Program-made: the position numbers and the translations under genes | Assembly: GCA_963575745.1 (NCBI GenBank) | Contig: CAUYUJ010020590.1 | Location: 106,352-136,351 of the forward strand | Reading direction: 5' to 3' | Source of the DNA: Prorocentrum cordatum | Lineage: Eukaryota; Sar; Dinophyceae; Prorocentrales; Prorocentraceae | DNA length: 30,000 nucleotides | Notes under the pieces: model-generated | What the model saw: only the letters and a program-made list of their open reading frames with translations | Database searches by the model: none | Told to the model about the DNA's origin: nothing | Shown here: positions 17,774 to 27,334 of the stretch, in pieces | Layout of the letters: each line of letters begins with the position of its first letter | Numbering within the stretch: position 1 is the first letter of the stretch

Positions 17774-19659
17774 TGAGGGCCTCCATGTCGAAGACCTCGA
17801 CGTCGCCGCCGCGGTAGTTTGCCAGCAGCAGCCGCCCGTCGGGGCTCCACGACGCGCCGCTGACGCCCACGTCCGCCGCCTCGTCCAGCGGCCCCCGCGC
17901 CGAGTGCAGCGAGACCACTGGCGTGGGCATGGCGCAGAGGAACCAAACGACGTCATACGCATAGACTCCTGGAGCTCCGCTGGCCCCCCCCCCCCTGGCG
18001 CGCGGAGGCGCCACCAGGGGGGGCACACAGCGCCGATCCAAAAATTCCACGCGGAGCTCCGAAAATTTCTGCGTATGCCTTCGAAGGAGGCAGCTACTGG
18101 GAGGTCTTCGTCGGAAGGACTCAGGAGGAGTCAGCCCCCTCGGGGGGCCGCCACGCTGGATTCGGCCGCGGATCGAGCGGGAATCGGATTGTGCCAGATC
18201 CAGCGGGAGGAGGAGAAGGATGAGGAGGAGGAGGAGGAGGAGGAGGAGGAGGAGGGATGAGGAGGAGGGAGGAGGAGGAGGAGGAGGAGGAGGAAGAGGC
18301 GAGAGGAGGAGGAGGAGGAGGAGGAGGAGGAGGAGGAGGAGGAGGAGGGAGTGCCTCCCAGGAGGTGCACCCGAGCATGCCGTTGCCCGTTCCTCGCATG
18401 GGCGGGGGCGCGGCCTCGCGCCCGCTCGGCAGGGCCCGGAGGTCGTAGAGCCTCAGGAACGGGTCGTTCCCGCCGACGGCCAGCAGCCAGTCGCTCCTTA
18501 CCAGCCTCGAACGCATCCCTATCCCAAAGATTGACACGCCAGAAGGCGATGACAATCTTAGGGATCCGCCCTCAAAAAATAAGGGAACCCCTGAGACTGG
18601 CATCGTGATGAGAAGGTGCCCAGTATAGGGATACGGATATGTTCCAGGCTGGTGAGCTCCTCGGCGACACCTCGAGGCAGGTCAGCCCCACGCCGCGCGC
18701 GTCGATGGCGACGCGGTGGCCGGGCTCCCGGAGGTCGAACCTCGGCGGCGAGCGAGGGGGGGAGTGCGCAGGCGAGGGCCCTCTCGGAAGGCGGCGGGAC
18801 TCCTCAGAAGCCCTCGCCGGGCCCTCGCGCCTCCTCCTCCACCCCTCCCTCCCCCTCCCTCCCTGCCTCCTCCCTCCTCCCTGCCTCCTCCTCCACACCC
18901 TCTTCCTTCCACATGCCTCCACCCCGTCGCAGCGAGGCAGGTCGGCAGGGGGGGGGCCAGGCGCTTCGCCCGGGAGATCCATGAAAGCATTGCGGTTTCT
19001 TTTCTCGGGAGCGGCCAAGAGGGGGGTGTCCAAGAGGGGGGGGTGCAAATCATGACCGGCGGCATGTGCGCGGCCCAGCGGGGGGGCCAGGGACGTAATG
19101 AAATCAGAAGAGGCGCCATGAAATCTGGGGAAATATCATGGCCCCCGCCATGATATCCACCCCCCCCTAGTCATCACCCCCCTCTTTTCCGCCCCCGATC
19201 TTTTCGGGGAAGGCTCGGACAGCGTATCAGAGGGCCGGGGCACTTCCGAGCCCTCCGGGGCGGCGTTCTCCTTCTCACTTCCCCCCCTCGCTCGCCGCCA
19301 AAGAACCGCCGGGCTCGGCCGTCGCCAAAGGCGGTGAAGAAGACGTCTGGTCCGTCGCGGCTCGCAAACCCCACCTTTCAAGGGGCCCCAGAACACACAA
19401 ATAAATACACACAAATAAAAATATCCCCTATATTTTTCCATAGTTTCTGGGTTTTTGTCTCCCCCACCACTTCCCATATTTTCCCATATTTTCCTAGGGA
19501 TAGACGATTAATTGTGTCTGTGTGTTTCTTCCCCTCCTGAACCTTGAACGCCTGGTAGCAGCCCATGAAGGGTTCGGGCTGGAACAGCAGTTGGCTGGAC
19601 TGCGAGGTCGACTCCACCTCGGTGAGGCAGACGAAGCCGTCAGCCCCACACGATATCAC
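17774..19659 (-). CDS. WD40 protein resembling a DDB1-CUL4-associated factor, partial, five exons seen
   Basis: Exons are 19659-19543, 19374-19307, 18740-18656 (boundary within AGGAGC), 18492-18396 and 17926-17774. The product reads VISCGADGFVCLTEVE... MGCYQAFK / VGFASRDGPDVFFTAFGDGR-ARR / FDLREPGHRVAIDARGVGLT-CLEVSPRS / DWLLAVGGNDPFLRLYDLRA... / PTPVVSLHSARG...VSGASWSPDGRLLLANYRGG-DVEVFDMEA. The order 'TA.GDGRARRFDLR', 'LAVGGNDPFLRLYDLR', 'SWSPDGRLLLANY' is that of DCAF8-type propellers, which recruit substrates to CUL4-DDB1 ubiquitin ligase through the DLR/YDLR arginines. The frame is exact across four element-made introns. Earlier and later blades are missing: the first exon begins at a good acceptor (GGCCCCAG), and no further exon is recognised before the satellites. 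Which DCAF it is cannot be told. Confidence 0.75.
17927..18401 (-). mobile_element. Introner-like element D4 (TSD CCATGC)
   Basis: CCATGC at 18401-18396 and 17932-17927 (minus strand) flanks a 463 bp segment with a GGA microsatellite core (18210-18350). Removal gives ...AAPPPMPTPVVSLH in frame. Inverted ends start with GAGGAAC in both, but one is offset by 4 bp from the duplication. A GC-AG alternative (GAACGG|GCAACG ... ACGCCAG|TGG) is also in frame. A second inverted pair (CATACGCAGAAATTTTCGGA at 18077-18058 with 17953-17972) marks a possible nested element. Confidence 0.55.
18493..18661 (-). mobile_element. Introner-like element D3 (TSD AGGAGC)
   Basis: A 157 bp element (18499-18655) sits between AGGAGC copies at 18661-18656 and 18498-18493 (minus strand). 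Ends are inverted repeats: TACCAGCCTCGAACGCATCC and TCACCAGCCTGGAACATATC, both continuing to (C)TATCCC. Excision gives CLEVSPRSDWLLAVGG exactly. Splicing within the duplication fits a GA-AG intron (CGAG|GAGC ... TAAG|GAGC). Confidence 0.85.
18737..19307 (-). mobile_element. Introner-like element D2 (TSD GGTTC)
   Basis: A 561 bp element (18742-19302) sits between GGTTC copies at 19307-19303 and 18741-18737 (minus strand). Ends are inverted repeats over about 24 bp: TTTGGCGGCGAGCGAGGGGG and TCGGCGGCGAGCGAGGGGGG. Excision gives GRARRFDLREPG exactly. The donor GT lies in the duplicated target (CG|GTTC) and the acceptor AG is made by the element's last base (CCGA) plus the target (CCGAG|GTTC). Confidence 0.9.
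19373..19545 (-). mobile_element. Introner-like element D1 (TSD AAGGT)
   Basis: A 163 bp element (19378-19540) sits between AAGGT copies at 19545-19541 and 19377-19373 (minus strand). Ends are imperfect inverted repeats: TCAGGAGGGGAAGAAACACA and TCAAGGGGCCCCAGAACACA. Excision gives CYQAFKVGFASRDG exactly, as a GT-AG intron (TTCAAG|GT ... TGAAAG|GT). The inside is AT-richer than its surroundings. Confidence 0.85.
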
Positions 19660-19852
19660 CTGGGGCCAGGCAGAACCGCCTCGTGCGCCCTTGGCTATCC
19701 CTGGAAACCCGCCGGCCCCCTTGTGGGGCCACCAGGCTGTAGGGCGAAGGTTTGCTGCTCCCTATAGGCCAGTTGCAGCCTCCAGTTTCCAATGCGATCG
19801 CTCTACTTTCTGCTTCCTACTGTTAGTTGTTACTGTACGCGCAAGGGGGGGG

Positions 19853-19884
<32 letters not shown>
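19660..19884 (+). repeat. Dispersed repeat R4, copy b, and a G homopolymer
   Basis: 19708-19850 matches R4a (14425-14560). It runs into a G tract of about 36 bases broken once by A. The acceptor of the first WD40 exon (GGCCCCAG at 19667-19660) lies at its left border, so the repeat is likely inside that gene's upstream intron. Confidence 0.85.
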
Positions 19885-19885
<1 letters not shown>

Positions 19886-19939
19886 TGAAAAGCGCGGGTT
19901 TAGCAAGCCCCTTCGGAGATTCGCAGACTTCCCGGAGGG

Positions 19940-20165
19940 CCGTGGGACAAGTAAAAATACATGAGGCCATAAACTCATTTAAATTATACATGTGTCGCGT
20001 CCCCGAGGCCAGAACCCCTTGTAAATCACACAATCTTCGCGTCCTCGAGGCCATACATCCTCGCAAATTACACGAAGATTCGAGTCCCCGAAACCATAAA
20101 CCCTTTTCAATCATATAATACTCGCGCCCCAAAGACCATAAACCCATGTAAATTACATAGGAGAG
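19940..20165. repeat. 43 bp satellite S43, block 1
   Basis: Degenerate units of CGCGTCCCCGAGGCCATAAA followed by CCCTYGTAAATTACACAA, spaced 42-43 bp. The same family in the same orientation forms block 2 at 21915-22565. Confidence 0.9.
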
Positions 20166-20184
20166 AAAGTGATCCACCGCCGCT

Positions 20185-20700
20185 CTACCGTGGAAAATTC
20201 CCCCCCCCTTCTTCCTCCCTTCCTCCGGAAACCCGGGGGGGGGGGGGTTCCCCCCCCCCCCACCCCCTCCGAAAATCCCCCCCTCCCTGCTAGGAATCCC
20301 CCCCTCCACCTTTCCAGCAGGCAAAAGCCCCCCCTTCCCCGACCCCCCCTCGGAAGCCCTGGGATGGGCATACGGTTCGAACCTCCCCCCTCTCTCCGGG
20401 AAAAACGGGCGGGTCCACACCGGTTTCGAACCCCTCCCCCCCCCCTCCCCCAGAAAACCAGACGGGGGTCACTATGCCGGTTCGAACCCTTCCCCCCCCC
20501 TTCCAGAAAACCGGGTGAGGTCACTACCGGTTCGAACTCCCCTCCAGAAAACCAAAGTGGGGTCACTACCGGTTCGACCCCCCCCAGAAAACTGGGGGGG
20601 GGTGTCACTACCGGTTCGAGTCCCCCCCCCCCCGTCTGAAAAAAAACCGAGGGCGGGCGTGTCTCTAAATGAGGGGGGGTGACCAGACGGAACCCCTCCC
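20185..20700 (+). repeat. GGTTCGAA/C-run repeat, forward block
   Basis: Degenerate units of GTCACTACCGGTTCGAA, a long C run and AGAAAACCGGG with a G run. The related block at 21715-21860 is inverted. GGTTCGAA recurs at least six times here and matches the start of the polymerase III B box. ORFs here are homopolymer artefacts. Confidence 0.85.
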
Positions 20701-20744
20701 CACCCCTCTCGCTCACTGCCAGCAACGGCTCCGGGGTCCCTGAA

Positions 20745-21690
20745 CCCGTCCGCACCACCATGTCCCAACTCCACTGTCCTCACCACACTGTCCCCTGTTC
20801 CCACCACCGTCCTCACTGTCCCACTGGTTGCCCCCACCAATGTCGCAAGGGCCCCCACTGTCCCACCACTGTTCCACCACGTCTCCCTCTCCCAACTTTT
20901 CTCACGACCCCACTTTCTCACGGCCCCAACCACTGTCTCCACTGCGCCCAGGGCTCACATGCCCCACTGTCCCCGCCGTGTCACACTGAGTGTACCACTG
21001 TTCCCATCCACCTGCCCACACTGTCCCCACACTGTCCCCACTGTACCTCTGTCCCATGTCCCACCGCCGTCCACGCCACCGCCCTCACCCACTGTCCCCT
21101 CACCACTTGTACCTCACTGTCCCACTGTTTCCCCCACTTCCCACTGTCCCCTCACACTGTCCCCCCACCACCGTCCCCACCACTGTCTCCCACTGTCCCA
21201 GCTGTTCCTTACCATTGTCCCCGCTGTCCCCACCAGTGCCCCCCACCAGTGTCTCACTGTCCCCACTCCCCCCACCATTGTCCCACCACGGTCCCACTGT
21301 CCCCACTTTCCCCACGGTCCCCACCACTGTCCCACTGTCTCCACTGTACCCACCACTGTCCCAGTGTCCCCGCCGCTGTCCCACTGTGCTGTCCCACCGT
21401 CCCCAGTGTCCCCATCACTGTCCCACTGTCCCCACTGTCCCCACCACTTTCCCCACTGTACTACTATACTATCCCACCACTGCCCTCACCACTGCCTTCA
21501 CCACTGCCCCCACCACTACCGTCCCCACCACTGTCCCACTGTCCCCACCACTGTCCCGCTGTCCCCTCACCACTGTCCCCACCACCACCGTCCCCATCAC
21601 TGTCCGCACCACTGTCCCACTGTCCCCGCACCACTGTCCCCACCACCACCGTCCTCACCACTGTCCCAGCATCCCCACCATTGTCCAACT
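20745..21690. repeat. CCACTGTCCC minisatellite
   Basis: Short degenerate units (CCACCACTGTCCC, CACTGTCCCCA) run for about 950 bp. The plus strand is strongly C-rich and holds little G. Proline/histidine/cysteine frames on plus and glycine/tryptophan frames on minus are translations of the repeat. Confidence 0.95.
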
Positions 21691-21714
21691 ATCCCGAGGA
21701 GCGGGAATCGTTTG

Positions 21715-21860
21715 CCAGCGGCGAAGGGGGGGGGGTCGAAACGGTAGTGACCCCCCCCGGTTTTCGAGGGGAGGGGGGGGGGGAAGGGTTCGAACTGATA
21801 GTGACCCTCCCCCCTTTTCATGATGGACTGGGGGGGGATTCGAAGCGGTAATGACCCCCT
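21715..21860 (-). repeat. GGTTCGAA/C-run repeat, inverted block
   Basis: GGTAGTGACCCCCCC, GGTTTTCGAG, a G run and GGTTCGAA are the reverse complement of the units at 20185-20700. It closes the C-rich minisatellite on its right side. Confidence 0.85.
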
Positions 21861-21914
21861 TCCGGGTTTTCGAGAGGGGGGGGAGGGGGGAAGGTTGGGA
21901 AACTAGAACATTGT

Positions 21915-22565
21915 AAATTGCAATAGAGGCCACAAACCTGTGTAAATGATTCAATATTCGCGTCCCCGAAACGATATAATCTCGTAAGATACGCAATAGT
22001 TGCGTCCCCGAGGCCATACACTCTAGTAAGTTGCACCTTTCTTGCCTCCCCGAGGCCACAAACCCTGGGAATCACACCATGTTCACGTCCCTGGGGCCAT
22101 AAACCTGTATAAGGTCATGAACCCGCGTAAAATCACGCCATCATTGCGTCCCCGAGGCCACGAATCCTCGCCATATTCGCGTCCCCGGGGCCATAAACCT
22201 TCACACGTTACTCCGTAGTTGCGCCCCGAGGCCATCAGCCCTCGTGAACTACGCAATGTTGGTGTCACCGAGGCAGCACAAAAAACATGAGTTACACAAG
22301 ATTCGCGTCCCCGAAGCCATGAACCTTTGTAAATTACTTGGTATCTGCGCCACCAAGGCCATACACCGTGTAAATGATTGGATATTCGCGTTCCCGAGGC
22401 CAGAAACCCTCGCAAATCATACGAGATTCGCGTATTCGAAACCATAATCCCTCGAGGCCACAAACCCTCCCACATTATGCAAGATTCGCGTCCCCGGGGC
22501 CATAAACCGTCGTACATTACGCAGTCGTTGCGTCCCCGAGGCCATAAACCTTAGTAAATTACGCT
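21915..22565. repeat. 43 bp satellite S43, block 2
   Basis: About 15 degenerate units of GCGTCCCCGAGGCCATAAAC with CTCGTAAATTACGCAAKATT. Same family and direction as block 1. Confidence 0.9.
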
Positions 22566-22671
22566 ACCGAGGAACCCCACATACTTACATTATGGCTGGG
22601 GTAATGGTACCTGAAGTGACGCATGTGAAGAATGATGGTTGGTGGCGTTGCCCCCCACCGATACTTGCAAG

Positions 22672-23160
22672 GACGGCCGTCGCGGATAGCGGCCGCGCTC
22701 AGGGACCACCCCGTGCGCACCCCGTGTGGTGTCGAGAAAACGCCACGCTTCCTGTGCCCTGGACGACCGTCACTGATAGCGGCCGCGCTCAGGGACCACC
22801 CCGTGCGCACCCCGTGTGGTGTCGAGAAAACGCCACGCCTGTTGTGCCCTGGACGACCGTCACGGATAGCGGCCGCGCTCAGGGACCACCCCGTGAGCAC
22901 CCCCTGCGGTGTCGAGAAAACGCAAAGCGTGCTGTGCCCTGGACGACCGTCACGGATAGCGGCCGCACTTGGGACCACCCGTGCGCACCCCTGTGGTGTC
23001 GAGGAATACGCCACGCCTGCTTGGGCCGAAACACGCCAGCCTGCTGTGGCCTGGCGACCGTCACGCTGGACGACCGTCACGGACAGCGGCCGCGCTCAGG
23101 GACCACCCCGTGCGCACCCCCTGTGGTGTCGAGAAAACGCCACGCCTGCTGTGCCCTGGG
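22672..23160. repeat. 90 bp satellite S90-B, about 5.5 units
   Basis: Units carry GACGACCGTCACGGATAGCG, GCCGCGCTCAGGGACCACCC, CGTGCGCACCCCGTGTGGTG and TCGAGAAAACGCCACGCC. The fourth and fifth units are damaged. The sequence is unrelated to S90-A although the period is the same. Confidence 0.93.
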
Positions 23161-23285
23161 CTGTGCTGTGCTGTCCTGTGCTCTGCTCTGCTCTGCTCTG
23201 CTCTGCTGAGCTGTGCTGAGCTGTGCTGAGCAGTGCTGTGCTGTGCTGTGCTGTGCTGTGCTGTGCTGTGCTGTGCTGCGCTATG
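23158..23285. repeat. CTGTG / CTCTG microsatellite
   Basis: Runs of TGTGC, TCTGC and TGAGC 5-mers. The same CTGTGCTGTGCT motif occurs inside each R6 repeat unit, so this may be expanded from that family. Confidence 0.93.
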
Positions 23286-23404
23286 TGAGAAGGGGAGGAG
23301 GAAGGTGCGGGAGACGCGGGTGCGACGAGGCAGAGAAGAAAACCAGAACCCCACTAAGCATGTGGGGAATAAAGAATTCAACAATACGTTGTGAACCTGA
23401 ATAT

Positions 23405-23580
23405 GCCGCTTACCAATCGCCTTCGCATGAGGTTCCGGCATTGCTTCACAATGGCGCCGAGGAAATCCAGCATAACATTGGCATATTCCATTATGTTAGA
23501 CAGGGGGGCGCCGGCAGGGGGCGAAGCCCTTACGGATACATATATATATATATATATATATGTGTATATATATATGTATG
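23405..23580 (+). repeat. Dispersed repeat R2, copy b, ending in an AT microsatellite
   Basis: Matches R2a at 15440-15575. Instead of AAAAAGCGAGG, the copy ends in ACATATATAT, a TA run to about 23580. Confidence 0.88.
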
Positions 23581-23697
23581 TACGCAGAGCATTTCGGTTC
23601 CAGCGCCAACTTCTGCGCTTTCGGAGCTTGAGACGGGTGCGGAAACAGAGTTAGATTATCGTTCGTGTAAGGGACACAACTGCGACCACGAGGTGGA

Positions 23698-24665
23698 AAC
23701 GATTCCAACATGGTCGACCCACGAACCCGGAAAGGAATATAGGAATGTAAGGCATGGCAACATTTCAAAGACACCTGATTGGGCGACGGGCAAATGCAAT
23801 GCTGAATGTATCGATCTTGATGTACTGTGCCGAGGGCTGTGCTGTGCTACGCCGTGCTGAACTGCGATGTGCCTTGGCGCGATTGTGCTATATATATATA
23901 TATACCATTGCGGATCGAGTCATCTTTGCATCCGAGTCCTGACCGAACTGATCTGGATCTTAAGCTCGAGCTGCCTGAGCACATAGTAGCTGCCCCAGAA
24001 CTAATCGACAGAGGGGACATGCCAGGAGGACGCGCCGCGGAACGTCCCAAGGGACGCGCCAAGCGACGTGCCAGGGGACGTGCCATGGGGACGCACCGCA
24101 GGACGTGCCAGGGGGACGCGCTACGGAACGTGCCAATGGACGTGCCGCGGGACGTACCATGGGACGCGCCGCGCGACGTGCCAGGGAGACTCGCCACGGA
24201 ATGCGCCAAGGAACGTGCCAAGGTGCAATGTTGAGTGTATCGATCTTGATGTACCGTGCCGAGGGCTGTGCTGTGCTGGGCCGTGCTGAACTGCGATGTG
24301 TCATGCCGCGATTGTGCTCTATATATATATATATATATATACCGTTGTGGATCGAGTCCCGTTTGCATCCGAGTCCTGACCGAACTGATCTGGATCTTAA
24401 GCTCGAGCTGCCTGAGCAGATGGTAGCTGCCCCAGAGCAGATGGTAGCTGCCCCAGAAAATTCGACAGGGGGACATGCCAGGAGGACGCGCCGCGGAACG
24501 TCCCAAGGGACGCGCCAGGCGACGTGCCAGGGGACGTGCCATGGGCACAAACCGCGGGACGTGCCAAAGGGGACGCACTCGGAACGTGCCAATGGACGTC
24601 GCACGGGACGTGCCAGGGGGGACTCGAACACGGATAAACGGGCCCCTCGCGAACGTGCCAAGGCA
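23698..24665 (+). repeat. Dispersed repeat R6, two tandem copies
   Basis: Unit order: GACCCACGAACCCGGAAAGG, TTTCAAAGACACCTGATTGG, GCAATGCTGAATGTATCGAT, CCGAGGGCTGTGCTGTGCT, an AT run, GCATCCGAGTCCTGACCGAA, CTCGAGCTGCCTGAGCA, then a 12 bp minisatellite (GGGACGYGCCAR). The second copy begins inside the unit at about 24228. AT runs at 23889-23904 and 24321-24341 sit at the same unit position. Confidence 0.9.
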
Positions 24666-24724
24666 ACATGCCAGGCTGACAAATGTACCGATGCCGAGGG
24701 CTTGTGCTGTGCCTTGGCGACCTG

Positions 24725-25140
24725 GACACGTGAAAACACGCGTTTCGCTCAAGACGTTCTCAGCACATCCTCATGCTAGACATCCGCCTGGGCAACCTGG
24801 ACACCTGCAAACAAGCGTCTCGATCGAGACTTCCTCGACACATCCTCATGCTAGACATCCGCCTGGGCGACCTGGACACGTGAAATTAAGCCTCTGGTTC
24901 GAGACATCCTCAACAGATCCTCATGCTAGACATCTGTCTGGGCAACCTGGAGGCGTGAAACCAAGCGTCTCGCTCGAGACATCCTCAAGACCTGGGCACG
25001 TGATAACAAGCATTTCACTTGAGAGATCCTCTGAATTCAGGTCCCCAGGAGAGGACAACCTTTAACACAAAACAAGCGTTTCGCTCGAGACATCCTCAAC
25101 AAATTCTGAAAAACAAGCGTTTCGCGCGCGACATCCTCAA
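24725..25140 (+). repeat. R8 repeat, AAGCGTTTCGCTCGAGACAT family
   Basis: About 80 bp units (AAGCGTCTCGCTCGAGACAT, CCTCAACACATCCTCATGCT, AGACATCCGCCTGGGC) occur three to four times, then shorter versions. The motif core GAGACATCCTC reappears at 26470-27150 and 29440-29465. Confidence 0.88.
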
Positions 25141-25285
25141 AAATAATTCCGTCGGCCTCCTTCAAACTCGTCATTTATAGCAAAATAATTCCGCCGGCCT
25201 CCTTCAAGTCGAAACCGGGGGTAACAATACTAAAAAAGAACCCTGGGCATACGCCCTTTCGGGGAAAAAACGGCGGGCGATTGCG
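25140..25285 (+). repeat. Dispersed repeat R7, copy a, with doubled start
   Basis: AATAATTCCGYCGGCCTCCT then TCAA occurs twice 46 bp apart, followed by CGAAACCGGGGGTAAC and ACCCTGGGCATACGCCCTTTC. Related copies lie at 27335-27425 and 29478-29572. Confidence 0.85.
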
Positions 25286-25615
25286 AGTGGGGCCAATCCG
25301 AGATCCCCAAGCTCCCAGAATTCGAGGCTGCCCCCCCAAAAAAAATCTACTACTTCTCCTGCTCAGACCGTCTGCTAGACCATTTGTTGCTGGTCGTGGC
25401 CCGAACCAAAACAGGGTGATTCGACAAGAGCAGCCATTCGGGCCCTGCACAGGAGGGCGACTTTTCCAGGTACTGGAGAGGCAAGGTCAAAGTCAAAGCC
25501 CCGCACGAGCACCAAGCCCGCTCCCACAGCGGACGCGGAGTAAAACAACGATGCGAGCTCGACAACAGCTGTGCTGGTGCTGCTTCATTGGCCAAGCCTC
25601 GAAAAAGGAAACATG
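25286..25615. other. Unassigned sequence between repeats
   Basis: No repeat family seen elsewhere in the window and no convincing gene. A plus-strand frame of about 110 codons covers it, with no recognisable domain. Confidence 0.3.
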
Positions 25616-26465
25616 ATCGACCCACGAGCCCAGGAAAGGAATATAGAACTGTAGCACATGGCAGCGTTTTCAAAGACACCTGGTTGGGTCACGGGCACAT
25701 GCAATGCTGAGTATATCGATCTTGATGTACCCTGCCGAGGGCTGTGCTGTGCTGCACCGTGCTGAATTGCGATGTGCCTTGGCGCGAGTGTGCTCTATAG
25801 CGTCGTGGATCGAGTCCTCCTTTGCATCCGAGTCCTGACCGAACTGATCTGGATCTTAAGCTCGAGCTGCCTGAACACATAGTAGCTGCCCAAGGGCTAA
25901 TGGACAGGGGAACATGCCAGGAGGACGCGACGCAGAACGTCTCAAGGGACGCGCCAGGCGACGTGCCAGGGGACGTGCCATGGGCACAAACCGCGGGACG
26001 TGCCAAGGGGACGCGCTACGGAACGGGCTAATGGATGTGCCACGGGATGTGCCAGGGGACGCGCCACGCCACGTGCCAGAGGGGCTCGCCACGGGACGCG
26101 CCACGGGACGTGCCAAGGAACGTGCCAGGTTGCAATGCTGAGTGTATCGATCTTGATGTACCGTGCCGAAATCTGTGCTGTGCTGCACTGTGCTGAATTG
26201 CGATGTCTCATGCCGCGATTGTGCTCTATAGCCTCGTGGATCGAGTCCTCCTTTGCATCCGAGTCCTGACCGAACTGATCTGGATCTTAAGCTCGAGCTG
26301 CCTGAACACATAGTAGCTGCCCCAGGGCTAATTGACAAGGGGACATGCCAGGAGGACGCGACGCGAAACATCTCAAGGGACGCGCCAGGCGACGTGCCAA
26401 GGGACGTGCAATGGGGACGCACCGCGGAACATGCCAAGGGGACGCGCTACGGAAAGTGCTGGGTA
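25616..26465 (+). repeat. Dispersed repeat R6, two further tandem copies
   Basis: Same unit order as 23698-24665 (GACCCACGAgCCCaGGAAAG, GCAATGCTGAGTaTATCGAT, CCTGACCGAACTGATCTGG, GGACGCGCC minisatellite). The AT run is absent and GCTCTATAGC stands in its place. The second copy starts at about 26130. Confidence 0.9.
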
Positions 26466-27150
26466 CAAGCGTTTCGCTCGAGACATCCTAACAAAATGTA
26501 AAGAAATCCTGGCAAAGCAAGCGAATTAGTCGAGACATCCTCAAAATTCCTGCGCGCGGGACGCGGCACGCGCGAGACATCCTCGGAATTCCTGCGAGCG
26601 GGACGTGAAAACTAGCACTTTGCCTGAGACATCCTGAATTCTGGCCCCCCACGAAGCCCCCGCTTGAGACGTCCACCAATGTTGCAAAACCAGCGTTTCG
26701 CTCGAGACATCCTCAACAGAATATGACAAACAAGCGTTTCGCTCGAGACATCCTGCCAAAATCCAAAGAAATCCTGGCAAAACAAACGATTTAGTCGAGA
26801 TATCCTCGAAATTCCTGCGCGCGGGACGCGGCACGCGCGAGACATCCTCGGAACTCCTGCGAGCGGAACGTGAAAACAAGCATTTCGCCTGAAACATCGT
26901 TTGAGTTCTGGCCTCCCACGAAGCCCCCGCTTGAGACATCCCCAAATGTTGCAAAACCAGCGTTTCGCTCGAGACATCCTCAACATGTTTTTAAACAATT
27001 TAAAAAAAGTGTCGCTCAAGACATCCAATCAAAATCCCAAGAAATCCTTGCAAAGCAAACGAATTAGTCGAGACATCCTCAAAATTCCTGCTCGCGGGAC
27101 GCGGCACGCGCGAGACATCCTCGGAATTCCTGCGCGCGGAGCGCTTTTCC
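26465..27150 (+). repeat. R8 higher-order repeat, about 2.6 units of 260-280 bp
   Basis: The higher-order unit is CGTTTCGCTCGAGACATCCT, AAAGAAATCCTGGCAAA, TTAGTCGAGACATCCTC, GCGCGGGACGCGGCACGCGC and CCACGAAGCCCCCGCTTGAG. Each unit contains about five GAGACATCC motifs. Confidence 0.88.
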
Positions 27151-27334
27151 GCGTCGCGGTCGAGGCTCCAGACTTTGGTAAAAGTGCCCCGCACCTTTTT
27201 TACGAAGGAAAACGGTGGTCCGCGGACACCGTTATTTATCGAGGATCCGAAATGGGGGGTCGATTTTCCTCGAGCGGGCACACGCGAAACGCATTTTTTT
27301 CACGCCGAATTGGACTTTACTTTGTTTTTCATCA
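27151..27334. other. Unassigned sequence
   Basis: Single-copy within the window; no gene or repeat recognised. Confidence 0.3.

Noticed and set aside
20679-21851. 390-residue plus-strand frame rich in Cys, His and Pro
   Set aside because: Translation of the CCACTGTCCC minisatellite; composition mimics zinc fingers but spacing is irregular.
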